Notes: generated by a model from the letters alone, not told the origin. A stretch of DNA of 12,934 nt from JBOHNS01 sp050730835 (GCA_050730835.1 JBOHNS010000046.1:1-12934); one strand, 5' to 3'. Shown: positions 1 to 5,064, counted from the stretch's first letter. Numbers and translations: made by a program.

Positions 1-1
1 G

Positions 2-739
2 AATGTTACCAGCGACGGCGGCGACACTGTTACCCAGCGCGGCATCGTCTATAGCACCAGCCAGAACCCGACTACCGCTAATAGCAAAGTAACTAGCGGC
101 AGCGGCACCGGCAGCTTCACGGCTAATATGACGGGACTGGCGCAGAGCACCACCTACTACGTGCGGGCCTACGCCATTAACGGTGCCGGCACTAGCTATG
201 GCAATCAAGTCAGCTTCACAACGACTAGCCGACCAGCCTGCAATATCGGTAGCACCGGCCCCGGCGGTGGCATTATTTTCTACAATGATGGCGGCAACAC
301 CTGTTACGAAGCCGCACCGAGCGGCTGGGACGGCGGCAGCGATCCAACGGGCACTTGGTGTAACGGCTACCAAGGCGCCGCTATCGAGAGCGGCGACCAA
401 ACCACCAATAACGGCCTGGGCAACCAAGCCATCGGCCAGGGCGCGTCCAATACCGCCACAATGCTGGCTAACGCCAACTGCAATAACAGTTCAGACGCCG
501 AACACCTGGCCGCCAATTACAATGGCGGCGGCAAGACCGACTGGTTCCTGCCATCCCTATATGAACTAAACCAGCTATATAATGAGAAAAGTGTAGTCGG
601 CGGATTCGCGTCCGACAGCTACTGGTCGTCGTCTGAGTACTCCAGCTCCTACGCGTGGAACGAGTACTTCACTAGCGGCCCTCAGAGCAACGGCGGTAAG
701 GGCGGCTACTTCTACGTCCGTCCGGTCCGGGCTTTTTAA
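2..739 (+). CDS. DGR target protein, FN3-like plus DUF1566 (C-type-lectin-fold) domain, 5' end missing
   Basis: The frame is open from the left edge of the window, so the N-terminus is missing; 245 residues remain. The first ~75 residues resemble the fibronectin-III/Ig-like repeat of bacterial surface proteins (segments TTYYVRAYAINGAGTSYGN and VSFTTT). The rest resembles DUF1566 (Lcl_C), a C-type-lectin-like fold: IGSTGPGGGIIFY, GGGKTDWFLPSLYELNQLY, SYWSSSEYSSSYAW and the terminal YVRPVRAF. That family is a known class of DGR target. The last 45 codons are a variable repeat matched by a template repeat downstream; 16 of them differ from the template, all through changes at adenines. The product is probably a surface-displayed binding protein whose ligand face is rewritten by the retroelement, though neither ligand nor anchoring can be seen here. 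avd follows 103 bp downstream. The family is clear; the surface location is inferred. Confidence 0.93.
   Translation, partial: NVTSDGGDTVTQRGIVYSTSQNPTTANSKVTSGSGTGSFTANMTGLAQSTTYYVRAYAINGAGTSYGNQVSFTTTSRPACNIGSTGPGGGIIFYNDGGNTCYEAAPSGWDGGSDPTGTWCNGYQGAAIESGDQTTNNGLGNQAIGQGASNTATMLANANCNNSSDAEHLAANYNGGGKTDWFLPSLYELNQLYNEKSVVGGFASDSYWSSSEYSSSYAWNEYFTSGPQSNGGKGGYFYVRPVRAF
596..731 (+). repeat. DGR variable repeat (VR) with homing-initiation tail
   Basis: Aligns without gaps to 1347-1482. From 601 to 731 I count 23 mismatches, and in all of them the template base is A: 12 became G, 7 T and 4 C. No template C, G or T differs in that stretch. The 45 template adenines in the region are thus about half changed. 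The adenine-free GC-rich tail from 715 is identical up to 731. It then departs by one G/C difference at 732 and one extra T, as expected for the initiation-of-mutagenic-homing (IMH) end, which normally differs slightly between VR and TR. The repeat runs to within eight bases of the stop codon, placing diversity at the protein's C-terminus. Confidence 0.96.
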
Positions 740-777
740 TCCTTCAGTCCTTTAGTCCTTTTCCCTGCAGCCCTGGT

Positions 778-810
778 GCCATAGGCTTTGGCTAGTCCAA
801 AGCCTATGGC
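778..810 (+). repeat. Perfect 14-bp hairpin between the variable repeat and avd
   Basis: Arms 778-791 and 797-810 (GCCATAGGCTTTGG and its complement) pair perfectly around the 5-nt loop CTAGT. No run of T follows, so it is not a standard intrinsic terminator. In the Bordetella phage DGR a hairpin/cruciform just downstream of the homing-initiation site helps target recognition. This one lies 46 bp past the end of the repeat, so that role is possible but unproven. A related hairpin sits upstream of the broken avd copy at 3472-3505. Confidence 0.75.
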
Positions 811-824
811 CGAAGGCCAAAATT

Positions 825-833
825 TGCTAAAGT
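825..833 (+). promoter_or_regulatory. Candidate extended -10 promoter of avd
   Basis: TGCTAAAGT reads as TG-n-TAAAGT, an extended -10 element ending 9 bp before the avd ATG. The broken avd copy has TGCTATTAT ending 8 bp before its ATG, preceded by the same AAAT(T/C) context. The conservation between the two copies supports function. I see no convincing -35 element. Confidence 0.45.
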
Positions 834-842
834 ACCTAGTAT

Positions 843-1190
843 ATGACTCTACACTACGATCTGCCAGTCTACAAAGACACCTTCAGCCTAATCCAGCTAA
901 TCTACGCCTTCACTCAAGACTTCCCCCGCGACTACAAGTACACGCTAGGCCAAGACATGAAACACGACTGTATGCAGCTAATGCGCAGTATCTACCGCGC
1001 CAACCGTCTAAAAGCCGACCGAGTCCGCTACCTGGACGAGTTCCTGGATAATTTCGAGCTACTCAAGCTAGAAGTGCGCCTAGCCGCCGAGCTAAAGCTG
1101 CTACCCCGCAGCAAGCAAGCCCGCTTGGTAGCGCTAATGGAGTCAATCGGCAAACAGATAATGGGTTGGCAAAAAGCCAGCGCAAAGTAG
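843..1190 (+). CDS. avd: DGR accessory variability determinant (Avd)
   Basis: A 115-residue, charged, helix-rich protein with a typical Avd opening (YDLPVYKDTFSLIQLIYAFT, then FPRDYKYTLGQDM). Avd proteins are four-helix-bundle proteins related to the 23S rRNA intervening-sequence (S23) family. In studied DGRs they form a pentamer that binds the reverse transcriptase and the template RNA, and are needed for cDNA synthesis. Size and position between VR and TR match the classic order target-avd-TR. The start is the ATG at 843; there is no clear Shine-Dalgarno sequence and a candidate -10 lies just upstream, so the leader is probably very short. A broken paralogue lies at 3530. The reading frame over 788-1051 on the same strand is a shadow of this gene. 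Confidence 0.93.
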   Translation: MTLHYDLPVYKDTFSLIQLIYAFTQDFPRDYKYTLGQDMKHDCMQLMRSIYRANRLKADRVRYLDEFLDNFELLKLEVRLAAELKLLPRSKQARLVALMESIGKQIMGWQKASAK

Positions 1191-1196
1191 TATGAT
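1166..1196 (+). promoter_or_regulatory. Possible promoter for the template-repeat RNA
   Basis: TTGGCA (1166-1171) and TATGAT (1191-1196) each match the -35 and -10 consensus at 5 of 6 positions, but the 19-bp spacer is longer than ideal. Transcription from here would start just past the avd stop and run about 145 bases before entering the template repeat. Alternatively the template RNA is read through from the avd promoter. The stretch 1191-1346 holds no gene that I can support. Confidence 0.3.
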
Positions 1197-1346
1197 GAAA
1201 TTGCCAGAATCGCTAGGGTTTTTAGGCTCTAGTGAGCGAGCAAGTTTGAATTAAAAGCGCCGCAAGGACTGTTTTATAAAGGCAGTTAAATCGTCTAGCC
1301 TGGAGATGCCTCTAGGCCTAGCTAAAACACTTCGCGGTATTGCGTT

Positions 1347-1482
1347 GTCGGCGGATTCACGTCCAACAACTACTGGTCGTCGTCTGAGAACTCCAGCAAC
1401 AACGCGTGGAACGAGAACTTCAATAGCGGCAATCAGAACAACAACAATAAGAACAACAACAACTACGTCCGTCCGGTCCGGG
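1347..1482 (+). repeat. DGR template repeat (TR)
   Basis: This is the adenine-rich donor copy of the variable repeat at 596-731. Read in the VR frame it carries 17 Asn codons (AAC or AAT), which adenine mutagenesis can turn into many amino acids without creating stop codons. It ends in an adenine-free GC-rich stretch (1466-1487), the counterpart (IMH*) of the homing-initiation site. Because the mutated bases are A on this strand, the template RNA must be read in the plus direction, opposite to the reverse transcriptase gene. Only 18 bp separate the repeat from the terminator-like hairpin at 1501. A plus-strand reading frame over 1306-1533 crosses the repeat but has no start context or protein similarity and is not a gene. 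Confidence 0.95.
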
Positions 1483-1500
1483 GTTTTAATCCAAACAACG

Positions 1501-1530
1501 AAAAGGCGTCCTCTATTTGGGGCGCTTTTT
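1501..1530 (+). terminator. Terminator-like hairpin shared by template RNA and reverse transcriptase
   Basis: Arms 1501-1511 (AAAAGGCGTCC) and 1520-1530 (GGGCGCTTTTT) form an 11-bp stem with two G-T wobbles and an 8-nt loop, followed by a further T. It would end plus-strand transcription 18 bp after the template repeat. The minus-strand side also ends in a T run, so it may work in both directions. The reverse transcriptase stop codon lies inside the loop and its last codons make up one arm. Confidence 0.7.
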
Positions 1531-2700
1531 TAGATGTTTTGTGCGACGGTAAAACTTGGTGGCGTCGGCGTTCAACGACACGTAGTTCCACCACCAGGCG
1601 CTCAAATGCTTATAGACCATTTTTTTGCGCAGTTTGTATGTCTGGTAGTGACGGAGTAACCCTAGGTACGAGTTCATACTGCTTAAGAAAGCTGCTAGTT
1701 CTTCGTCGCTCGGCGGGCGGTGGTCGCGGATAAGCTGGTTTTGGCTAGCTATAGCATTATAAAAATTGCCCTTCATTCGTTTGGCGCTATAAATCCGGCC
1801 CGGTTTGATAACGACGCCTAGAAAACGCACGCCTTTTGAATAGTGTTGCAAGTAGATTTTGTTCGGATGCAGCGTCAGGCCCAGCTCACTAGCCAAAAAA
1901 TCGCGAATGACGGAGATTAGCGAGCGCAGGTAGTCTTTATCTTGGTGAACCAGCACGAAATCATCGACGTAGCGGGCGTAGTATTTTATTTTCAGATCGT
2001 GCTTGATGAAGTGGTCGAGCCGACTCATATAGAAGTTGGCAAATACCTGGCTGGTTAGATTGCCAATGGGAAGGCCGCAATCCGGCGGCGAATGGAACAG
2101 GCTCTTGTCCGGCGGCAAGCCAGCCCAGTCACTTTTGCTACCTTTTATTACGCAGTTTTTGGTCGGGTCGTTGTAGATTATTTTTTGGCATAGCTCAAGC
2201 AACAGCGGCTTGTCTGGAGCGTCGTAATGATTATCAATAAAGTCCTGCAAGCCGCGCCACAATCTATCCTTATTGATGTGCATGAAAAAGCCTTTGACAT
2301 CGAGCTTTAGCACGTAGCAATCTTTTGCGTAATTATCGGAGCACTGACGGATAAAACGGTCTAGCCGCCGGATGCCGAGCAGCGCGCCTTTATCCGGCCG
2401 GCACGCGTAGCTGTCGTAGATAAACCACTTTTCGAATATCGGGTTCAGCTTGTTAATAATTAGGTGGTGGACGACGCGGTCTCGGAAATCGGCGGCGAAA
2501 ATCTCGCGTTTGACGGGTTTATCGACAATAAAGGCAATGCTACGGCTAGGATGGTAGCTGCCACGGCTGAATTGTATTAGCAGGTTTAATAAGTTTTGTT
2601 CGTAGTCAGCTTCAAACTTCAAGGCATTATTAGTATTTCGTTTATGGCGGCGGCAGGTCAGGTAGGCTGCTAGTAGTTCATGGTAGGTTGTAGTAGCCAT
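1513..2700 (-). CDS. DGR-type reverse transcriptase
   Basis: A 395-residue group II-intron-like reverse transcriptase of the DGR clade. Visible motifs are REIFAADFRDRVVHH (about 65-79, fingers), YVLKLDVKGFF with the first catalytic Asp at 134, the DGR-typical GLPIGNLTSQ (209-218), and YARYVDDF with the YxDD catalytic pair at 246-247. LGVVIKPGR follows. There is no maturase or endonuclease domain, as expected for DGR enzymes. It would copy the template RNA into cDNA with errors opposite adenines, working with Avd. The enzyme is on the strand opposite to target, avd and template, and converges on the template. The ATG at 2700 has no clear Shine-Dalgarno sequence, but TATAAT ends 9 bp upstream. 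The last residues (KKRPK) are encoded by the terminator-like hairpin. Confidence 0.96.
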   Translation of the reverse strand: MATTTYHELLAAYLTCRRHKRNTNNALKFEADYEQNLLNLLIQFSRGSYHPSRSIAFIVDKPVKREIFAADFRDRVVHHLIINKLNPIFEKWFIYDSYACRPDKGALLGIRRLDRFIRQCSDNYAKDCYVLKLDVKGFFMHINKDRLWRGLQDFIDNHYDAPDKPLLLELCQKIIYNDPTKNCVIKGSKSDWAGLPPDKSLFHSPPDCGLPIGNLTSQVFANFYMSRLDHFIKHDLKIKYYARYVDDFVLVHQDKDYLRSLISVIRDFLASELGLTLHPNKIYLQHYSKGVRFLGVVIKPGRIYSAKRMKGNFYNAIASQNQLIRDHRPPSDEELAAFLSSMNSYLGLLRHYQTYKLRKKMVYKHLSAWWWNYVSLNADATKFYRRTKHLKKRPK

Positions 2701-2709
2701 ATAAAGCTG

Positions 2710-2715
2710 ATTATA
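2710..2715 (-). promoter_or_regulatory. Candidate -10 element of the reverse transcriptase gene
   Basis: A perfect TATAAT on the minus strand ends 9 bp before the ATG, predicting a very short 5' leader. I find no good -35 hexamer at 16-18 bp, so activity is uncertain. Confidence 0.45.
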
Positions 2716-2742
2716 AACTCGGGCTATTTTTAATCGTGGAGT

Positions 2743-2759
2743 AAACCTGAGGACTGTCC
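2743..2759 (+). repeat. 17-bp direct repeat, left copy, flanking the first toxin-antitoxin pair
   Basis: AAACCTGAGGACTGTCC is identical to 3439-3455. The two copies bracket the RelBE-like module. Related motifs occur near 5090 and 5180. Confidence 0.8.
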
Positions 2760-2847
2760 TTGAAGATAGATTAGCAAAATGTGAATTTTTGCTAATTTAT
2801 AATTTGTAGTTTGTGATTTTTTCTAAGCACGGATCTTGGAAAATCTC

Positions 2848-2882
2848 AATGTATTGACTTAGTACATTAAAAGTAATACATT
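2848..2882 (+). promoter_or_regulatory. Promoter and operator-like repeats of the first RelBE-like pair
   Basis: TTGACT (2854-2859) and TACATT (2877-2882) are separated by exactly 17 bp. The -10 ends 6 bp before the ATG, so the transcript would start at or next to the start codon (leaderless). Inverted half-sites AATGTATT (2848-2855) and AATACATT (2875-2882) overlap the two promoter elements, with an extra TACATT at 2863-2868. This layout suits autorepression by a ribbon-helix-helix antitoxin. Confidence 0.7.
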
Positions 2883-2888
2883 GTAAAT

Positions 2889-3179
2889 ATGAGCCAAACA
2901 CCCGTTACCATTAAAATCGATGCTGACGTTAAGCGCCGAGCCCAAAGCCTGGCTCAAAAGCTGGGTCTGAGTTTGAGCGCTATTATTGAGAATGAGTTGA
3001 AACAAGTGATAAGCGAACGGCGGGTAGTTTTCGAGGAAGAGTTTGCTCCGAATCAACAAACGGCGAAACAGCTGGCCAAAATCGAGGCCGACATCAAGGC
3101 CGGCCGCAACCTGAGCGGTTCGTTCAGTAATTTTGACGATCTGGAGCGCCATCTGAACAGCCTCGGCCATGCGGATTGA
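2889..3179 (+). CDS. RelB/DinJ-type antitoxin
   Basis: A 96-residue protein with an N-terminal ribbon-helix-helix DNA-binding segment (VTIKIDADVKRRAQSLAQKL to about residue 41, with LGLSLSAIIENEL as the helix pair). The acidic C-terminal half (FEEEFAPN, IEADIKAG, FDDLERHL) should wrap the toxin. Family knowledge predicts that it neutralises the toxin encoded next and represses its own promoter as a complex. The ATG at 2889 is 6 bp after the -10 element, and the ribbon-helix-helix strand begins at once. The 3' end overlaps the toxin gene by 11 bp, indicating coupled translation. The opposite-strand frame over 2859-3182 is a shadow. Confidence 0.88.
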   Translation: MSQTPVTIKIDADVKRRAQSLAQKLGLSLSAIIENELKQVISERRVVFEEEFAPNQQTAKQLAKIEADIKAGRNLSGSFSNFDDLERHLNSLGHAD

Positions 3180-3429
3180 CACCCATAAGAATTATGACAA
3201 AATGTGGGCCAAGCTTAGCGCCCGCCAGCAGGTACGGGTACTGGTGGCGCTAAAATTATTCACCAACAACCAGCACGACGCTAGCTTGAGAGTCCACCAG
3301 CTTAAGAGTAAATATTATCCGCAATATTCTTTGAGCGTCAGCGGAGATTTGAGGGTTCATTATGCGCGCGTTAGCGATGACAGGGTGGTGTTGATGATGG
3401 TCGGCACGCATAGCCAATTGTACGGCTAG
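3169..3429 (+). CDS. RelE/YafQ-type toxin (mRNA interferase)
   Basis: An 86-residue small basic protein matching the RelE/YafQ pattern. A helical N-terminal half (NYDKMWAKLSARQQVRVLVAL) is followed by strands LRVHQLKSKYYPQYSLSVSGDLRVHYARV and the typical ending VLMMVGTHSQLYG, where the near-terminal His corresponds to a conserved family residue. RelE-superfamily toxins cut mRNA on the ribosome and halt growth. The ATG lies inside the last codons of the antitoxin gene, so expression is coupled. Residues such as Arg at 60 (DLRVHY) suggest it is active, but activity cannot be judged from sequence. Confidence 0.85.
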   Translation: MRIDTHKNYDKMWAKLSARQQVRVLVALKLFTNNQHDASLRVHQLKSKYYPQYSLSVSGDLRVHYARVSDDRVVLMMVGTHSQLYG

Positions 3430-3438
3430 ATATAGGGA

Positions 3439-3455
3439 AAACCTGAGGACTGTCC
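3439..3455 (+). repeat. 17-bp direct repeat, right copy, flanking the first toxin-antitoxin pair
   Basis: Identical to 2743-2759. It begins 9 bp after the toxin stop codon and precedes the hairpin and avd remnant. Confidence 0.8.
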
Positions 3456-3471
3456 CTAGATCCCCAGATCC

Positions 3472-3505
3472 CCCAGATGCTTTTGGCTTGCCAAAGACAT
3501 CTGGG
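3472..3505 (+). repeat. Hairpin upstream of the avd remnant
   Basis: Arms 3472-3487 (CCCAGATGCTTTTGGC) and 3490-3505 pair over 16 positions with one C/A mismatch and one wobble. The inner TTTGGC/GCCAAAG part resembles the hairpin upstream of the intact avd (778-810), and the distance to the following start codon is also similar (24 against 32 bp). It could also end the toxin transcript, but no T run follows on the plus strand. Confidence 0.6.
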
Positions 3506-3512
3506 TGAAATC

Positions 3513-3521
3513 TGCTATTAT
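3513..3521 (+). promoter_or_regulatory. Extended -10 promoter upstream of the avd remnant
   Basis: TGCTATTAT (TG-n-TATTAT) ends 8 bp before the remnant's ATG and corresponds in position and sequence to TGCTAAAGT upstream of the intact avd. Confidence 0.45.
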
Positions 3522-3529
3522 GATAAATC

Positions 3530-3640
3530 ATGGCTCTGTACTACGATCTGCCGGTCTTCAAAGACACCTACAACTTAAGCCTGCTAATTTTCAGCTACAC
3601 CCACGAATTCCCCCGTGAATACAAATACACCCTCGGCTAA
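3530..3640 (+). pseudogene. Broken second copy of avd
   Basis: From the ATG at 3530, 36 codons run without gaps against the first 36 codons of the intact avd: 23 of 36 residues and, by my count including the stop codon, 88 of 111 bases are identical. The remnant begins MALYYDLPVFKDTYNL and ends YKYTLG. Codon 37, Gln (CAA) in the intact gene, is TAA here, and the sequence after it no longer aligns well (ATGGAAC may echo ATGAAAC). Differences are spread over codons with most affected codons changed once, suggesting an old paralogue that was functional before it broke. With its hairpin and promoter it looks like the scar of a second DGR cassette. It is too short to form the four-helix bundle. 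Confidence 0.85.
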
Positions 3641-3714
3641 TGGAACTGCGTTAGACCAAGAATCAAGCAGCAATATTTGGATATTCGATATCGCGGCAAT
3701 ACTTTGTCAGGATT

Positions 3715-3750
3715 AATAGTATTGACATATAATACTATTCGTCATAAACT
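3715..3750 (+). promoter_or_regulatory. Promoter and palindromic operator of the BrnT/BrnA-like pair
   Basis: TTGACA (3722-3727) and TAAACT (3745-3750) are 17 bp apart, and the -10 ends 6 bp before the GTG start, again predicting a leaderless transcript. A perfect 9-bp inverted repeat, AATAGTATT (3715-3723) with AATACTATT (3731-3739), overlaps the -35 and spacer. It is a good candidate operator for the antitoxin-toxin complex. Confidence 0.75.
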
Positions 3751-3756
3751 GGTAAA

Positions 3757-4038
3757 GTGCGGCATTATGACTGGAACGAAGCTAAGAATATGCAGCTGAA
3801 GAGCGAGCGCGGGATTGGCTTCGAGGATGTGGTGGTTGCCACATCCGAAGGCAGGGTGCTTGACCAGCTAGCCCACCCAAACCAGCAAGATTATCCACGT
3901 CAAACTCTGCTGGTTATCGAAAAGGATAAGTATGTCTACGTTGTGCCGTGTGTCACTACAGCCGAGAAGATATTTTTCAAGACCATCTATCCCAGCCGCA
4001 AGTTCACCAAGGCATACATTAAAGGAGGACAACCATAA
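3757..4038 (+). CDS. BrnT-like toxin
   Basis: A 93-residue protein with the BrnT-like opening (YDWNEAKNMQLKSERGIGFEDVV), a central LDQLAHPNQQDYPRQTLLVIE strand region and the ending EKIFFKTIYPSRKFTKAYIKG. BrnT toxins have a RelE-like ribonuclease fold and inhibit translation. The pair is in toxin-first order, as in brnT-brnA and unlike the other two modules here. The start is GTG at 3757, six bases after the -10 element; the usual first residues follow at once, which supports it. A strong Shine-Dalgarno sequence for the antitoxin (AAAGGAGG, 4021-4028) is embedded in its last codons. The family is recognised from its overall pattern. Whether it is strictly BrnT or a sister family is less certain. 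Confidence 0.78.
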   Translation: MRHYDWNEAKNMQLKSERGIGFEDVVVATSEGRVLDQLAHPNQQDYPRQTLLVIEKDKYVYVVPCVTTAEKIFFKTIYPSRKFTKAYIKGGQP

Positions 4039-4302
4039 ATGGACTACATATTAGAAGACAACGAGCAGCGCGAACTTGATGAAATCGAACAAGCTCTAGA
4101 TGCTGGTACCCTTAAGAGCGAGCTAACTCCTGCACGCCTACGAGAACTCCAGCAGTCTGCCAGTAGCACGCTCAACAAAACACGCAATATAAACATTCGC
4201 CTAGCCGAACGAGATCTGCAGAAGCTAAAAGCTAGAGCGGTACAAGAAGGCATCCCATATCAAACGTTGGCGGCGTCGATTCTGCACAAATCATCACGCT
4301 AG
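4039..4302 (+). CDS. BrnA/CopG-like antitoxin of the BrnT-like pair
   Basis: An 87-residue protein starting directly after the toxin stop codon. The N-terminal half is acidic (LEDNEQRELDEIEQALDAG) and is the likely toxin-binding part. The C-terminal half carries a ribbon-helix-helix DNA-binding segment: NINIRLAERDLQKLKARA, then EGIPYQTLAASILHK. This order matches CopG-type antitoxins paired with BrnT-like toxins. AAAGGAGG ends 10 bp before the ATG, the strongest Shine-Dalgarno sequence in the accessory region, which would help antitoxin outproduce toxin. It probably represses its own operon through the palindrome at 3715-3739. The opposite-strand frame over 4044-4253 is a shadow. Confidence 0.82.
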   Translation: MDYILEDNEQRELDEIEQALDAGTLKSELTPARLRELQQSASSTLNKTRNINIRLAERDLQKLKARAVQEGIPYQTLAASILHKSSR

Positions 4303-4429
4303 TTGTTGAATCCGGGCTAAAGCCTCTAGGCACAGACTCTAATACTAACTAAGGTTGAACCTTGTAAATCTCAAAATAGTATATAGTATGATTTATGCCT
4401 GCCCGCAATGCTGCCATCGAGATTATATA

Positions 4430-4469
4430 TTGACATATCTATACCAGTTTGGTACTATAAACGTACTAT
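4430..4469 (+). promoter_or_regulatory. Promoter and operator-like repeats of the third toxin-antitoxin pair
   Basis: TTGACA (4430-4435) and TACTAT (4453-4458) are separated by exactly 17 bp. TACTAT repeats at 4464-4469, 11 bp later, covering the start codon. Inverted copies ATAGTA occur at 4376-4381 and 4383-4388. Repeats spaced one helical turn apart suit cooperative binding of a ribbon-helix-helix antitoxin. The promoter lies inside the in-frame extension that starts at 4408, which argues for the ATG at 4468 as the true start. The rest of 4303-4429 shows only a short AAGGTT/AACCTT inverted repeat near 4350. Confidence 0.7.
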
Positions 4470-4767
4470 GCGTTCAACAGATTCTAAGGTTCAGATACCA
4501 ATCAACAAATCGCTCCGCGACGCCATTGCCAAGCACGCCAGCGAGCAGGGCTTTAGCTCGCTCCAGGATTTTACCCGCGTTTTGTATAGCGCGGTGCTGC
4601 GCGATAATATTCAGCTAGGTTTAGCTCCGGCTGACGAGAAGCTTAGCCCCGAAGCCGAAACCCGCTACACTGCGCAGCTGGCCGAGCTGCCCAGCCAGGT
4701 TAAATCCGGCGAGGCTAAAAGCTTTGATAACGTAGATGACTTTTTAGCCGATTTGCATGCGCAATGA
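4468..4767 (+). CDS. RelB-type ribbon-helix-helix antitoxin
   Basis: A 99-residue protein from the ATG at 4468. Near the N-terminus is the ribbon-helix-helix pattern KVQIPINKSLRDAIAKHASE followed by GFSSLQDFTRVLYSAVL. The C-terminal part (SPEAETRYTAQLAELPSQVK, then FDNVDDFLADLHAQ) is a helical, acidic toxin-binding tail. I reject the longer frame from 4408 because its first 20 codons contain the promoter. The stop codon overlaps the toxin start by 4 bp (ATGA), a sign of translational coupling. It is clearly different from the first antitoxin, so the two pairs are unlikely to be recent copies of each other. Confidence 0.85.
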   Translation: MRSTDSKVQIPINKSLRDAIAKHASEQGFSSLQDFTRVLYSAVLRDNIQLGLAPADEKLSPEAETRYTAQLAELPSQVKSGEAKSFDNVDDFLADLHAQ

Positions 4768-5030
4768 AGCCGATAATCCGGGACAAGCAGTTTGTAAAGA
4801 GCTATAAATCTCGTGTCGCTCCGAACAAGCGGCTGGCCGCGCGGTTTGACGAGCGGCTAAAACTATTCGCGTCCGGCCAACGTGGTACGCCGCTGAATGA
4901 TCACGGGCTTAAGGGCAAAAAGCTTGGTTTGCGAGCATTTTCAATCGCCGGCGACGCGAGAGTGGTTTACTACGAGACAAAATCCGAAATCATTCTGCTA
5001 GATGTCGGCACTCATAATCAGGTGTATTGA
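4764..5030 (+). CDS. RelE/YafQ-type toxin of the third pair
   Basis: An 88-residue protein with a typical RelE/YafQ layout. Basic N-terminal helices (DKQFVKSYKSRVAPNKRLAA, FDERLKLFASG) precede TPLNDHGLKGKKLGLRAFSI, then GDARVVYYE and the terminal LLDVGTHNQVY. The LNDH..LKG, RAFSI.GD.RV.Y and GTHNQVY elements are strong family markers, with the conserved Arg (in ARVVYY) and near-terminal His present. The predicted role is ribosome-dependent mRNA cleavage, held in check by the preceding antitoxin. All expected elements are intact, so the module may be active. Confidence 0.88.
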   Translation: MKPIIRDKQFVKSYKSRVAPNKRLAARFDERLKLFASGQRGTPLNDHGLKGKKLGLRAFSIAGDARVVYYETKSEIILLDVGTHNQVY

Positions 5031-5036
5031 ATCTGG

Positions 5037-5064
5037 GAGTTAAGAGTTAAGAGTTAAGAGTTAA
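5037..5064 (+). repeat. Heptanucleotide tandem repeat (GAGTTAA) x4
   Basis: Four perfect copies of GAGTTAA begin 6 bp after the toxin stop codon; one more copy occurs at 5314-5320, just before the parA start. Two other 7-bp tandem repeats lie between parA and parB. Confidence 0.9.

Noticed and set aside
778..810. Hairpin after the target gene as an intrinsic terminator
   Set aside because: No T run follows the stem on the plus strand, although the stem itself is strong.
1347..1482. TR/VR similarity as an ordinary gene duplication
   Set aside because: A duplication would accumulate changes at all bases; here all 23 aligned differences are at template adenines.
1306..1533. Plus-strand frame across the template repeat
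   Set aside because: It reads the adenine-rich template out of the VR frame, giving low-complexity Thr/Arg runs, and has no start context. The template repeat is not translated in known DGRs.
4408..4467. Longer start for the third-pair antitoxin
   Set aside because: These 20 codons contain a TTGACA-17-TACTAT promoter, and the ribbon-helix-helix domain begins just after the ATG at 4468.
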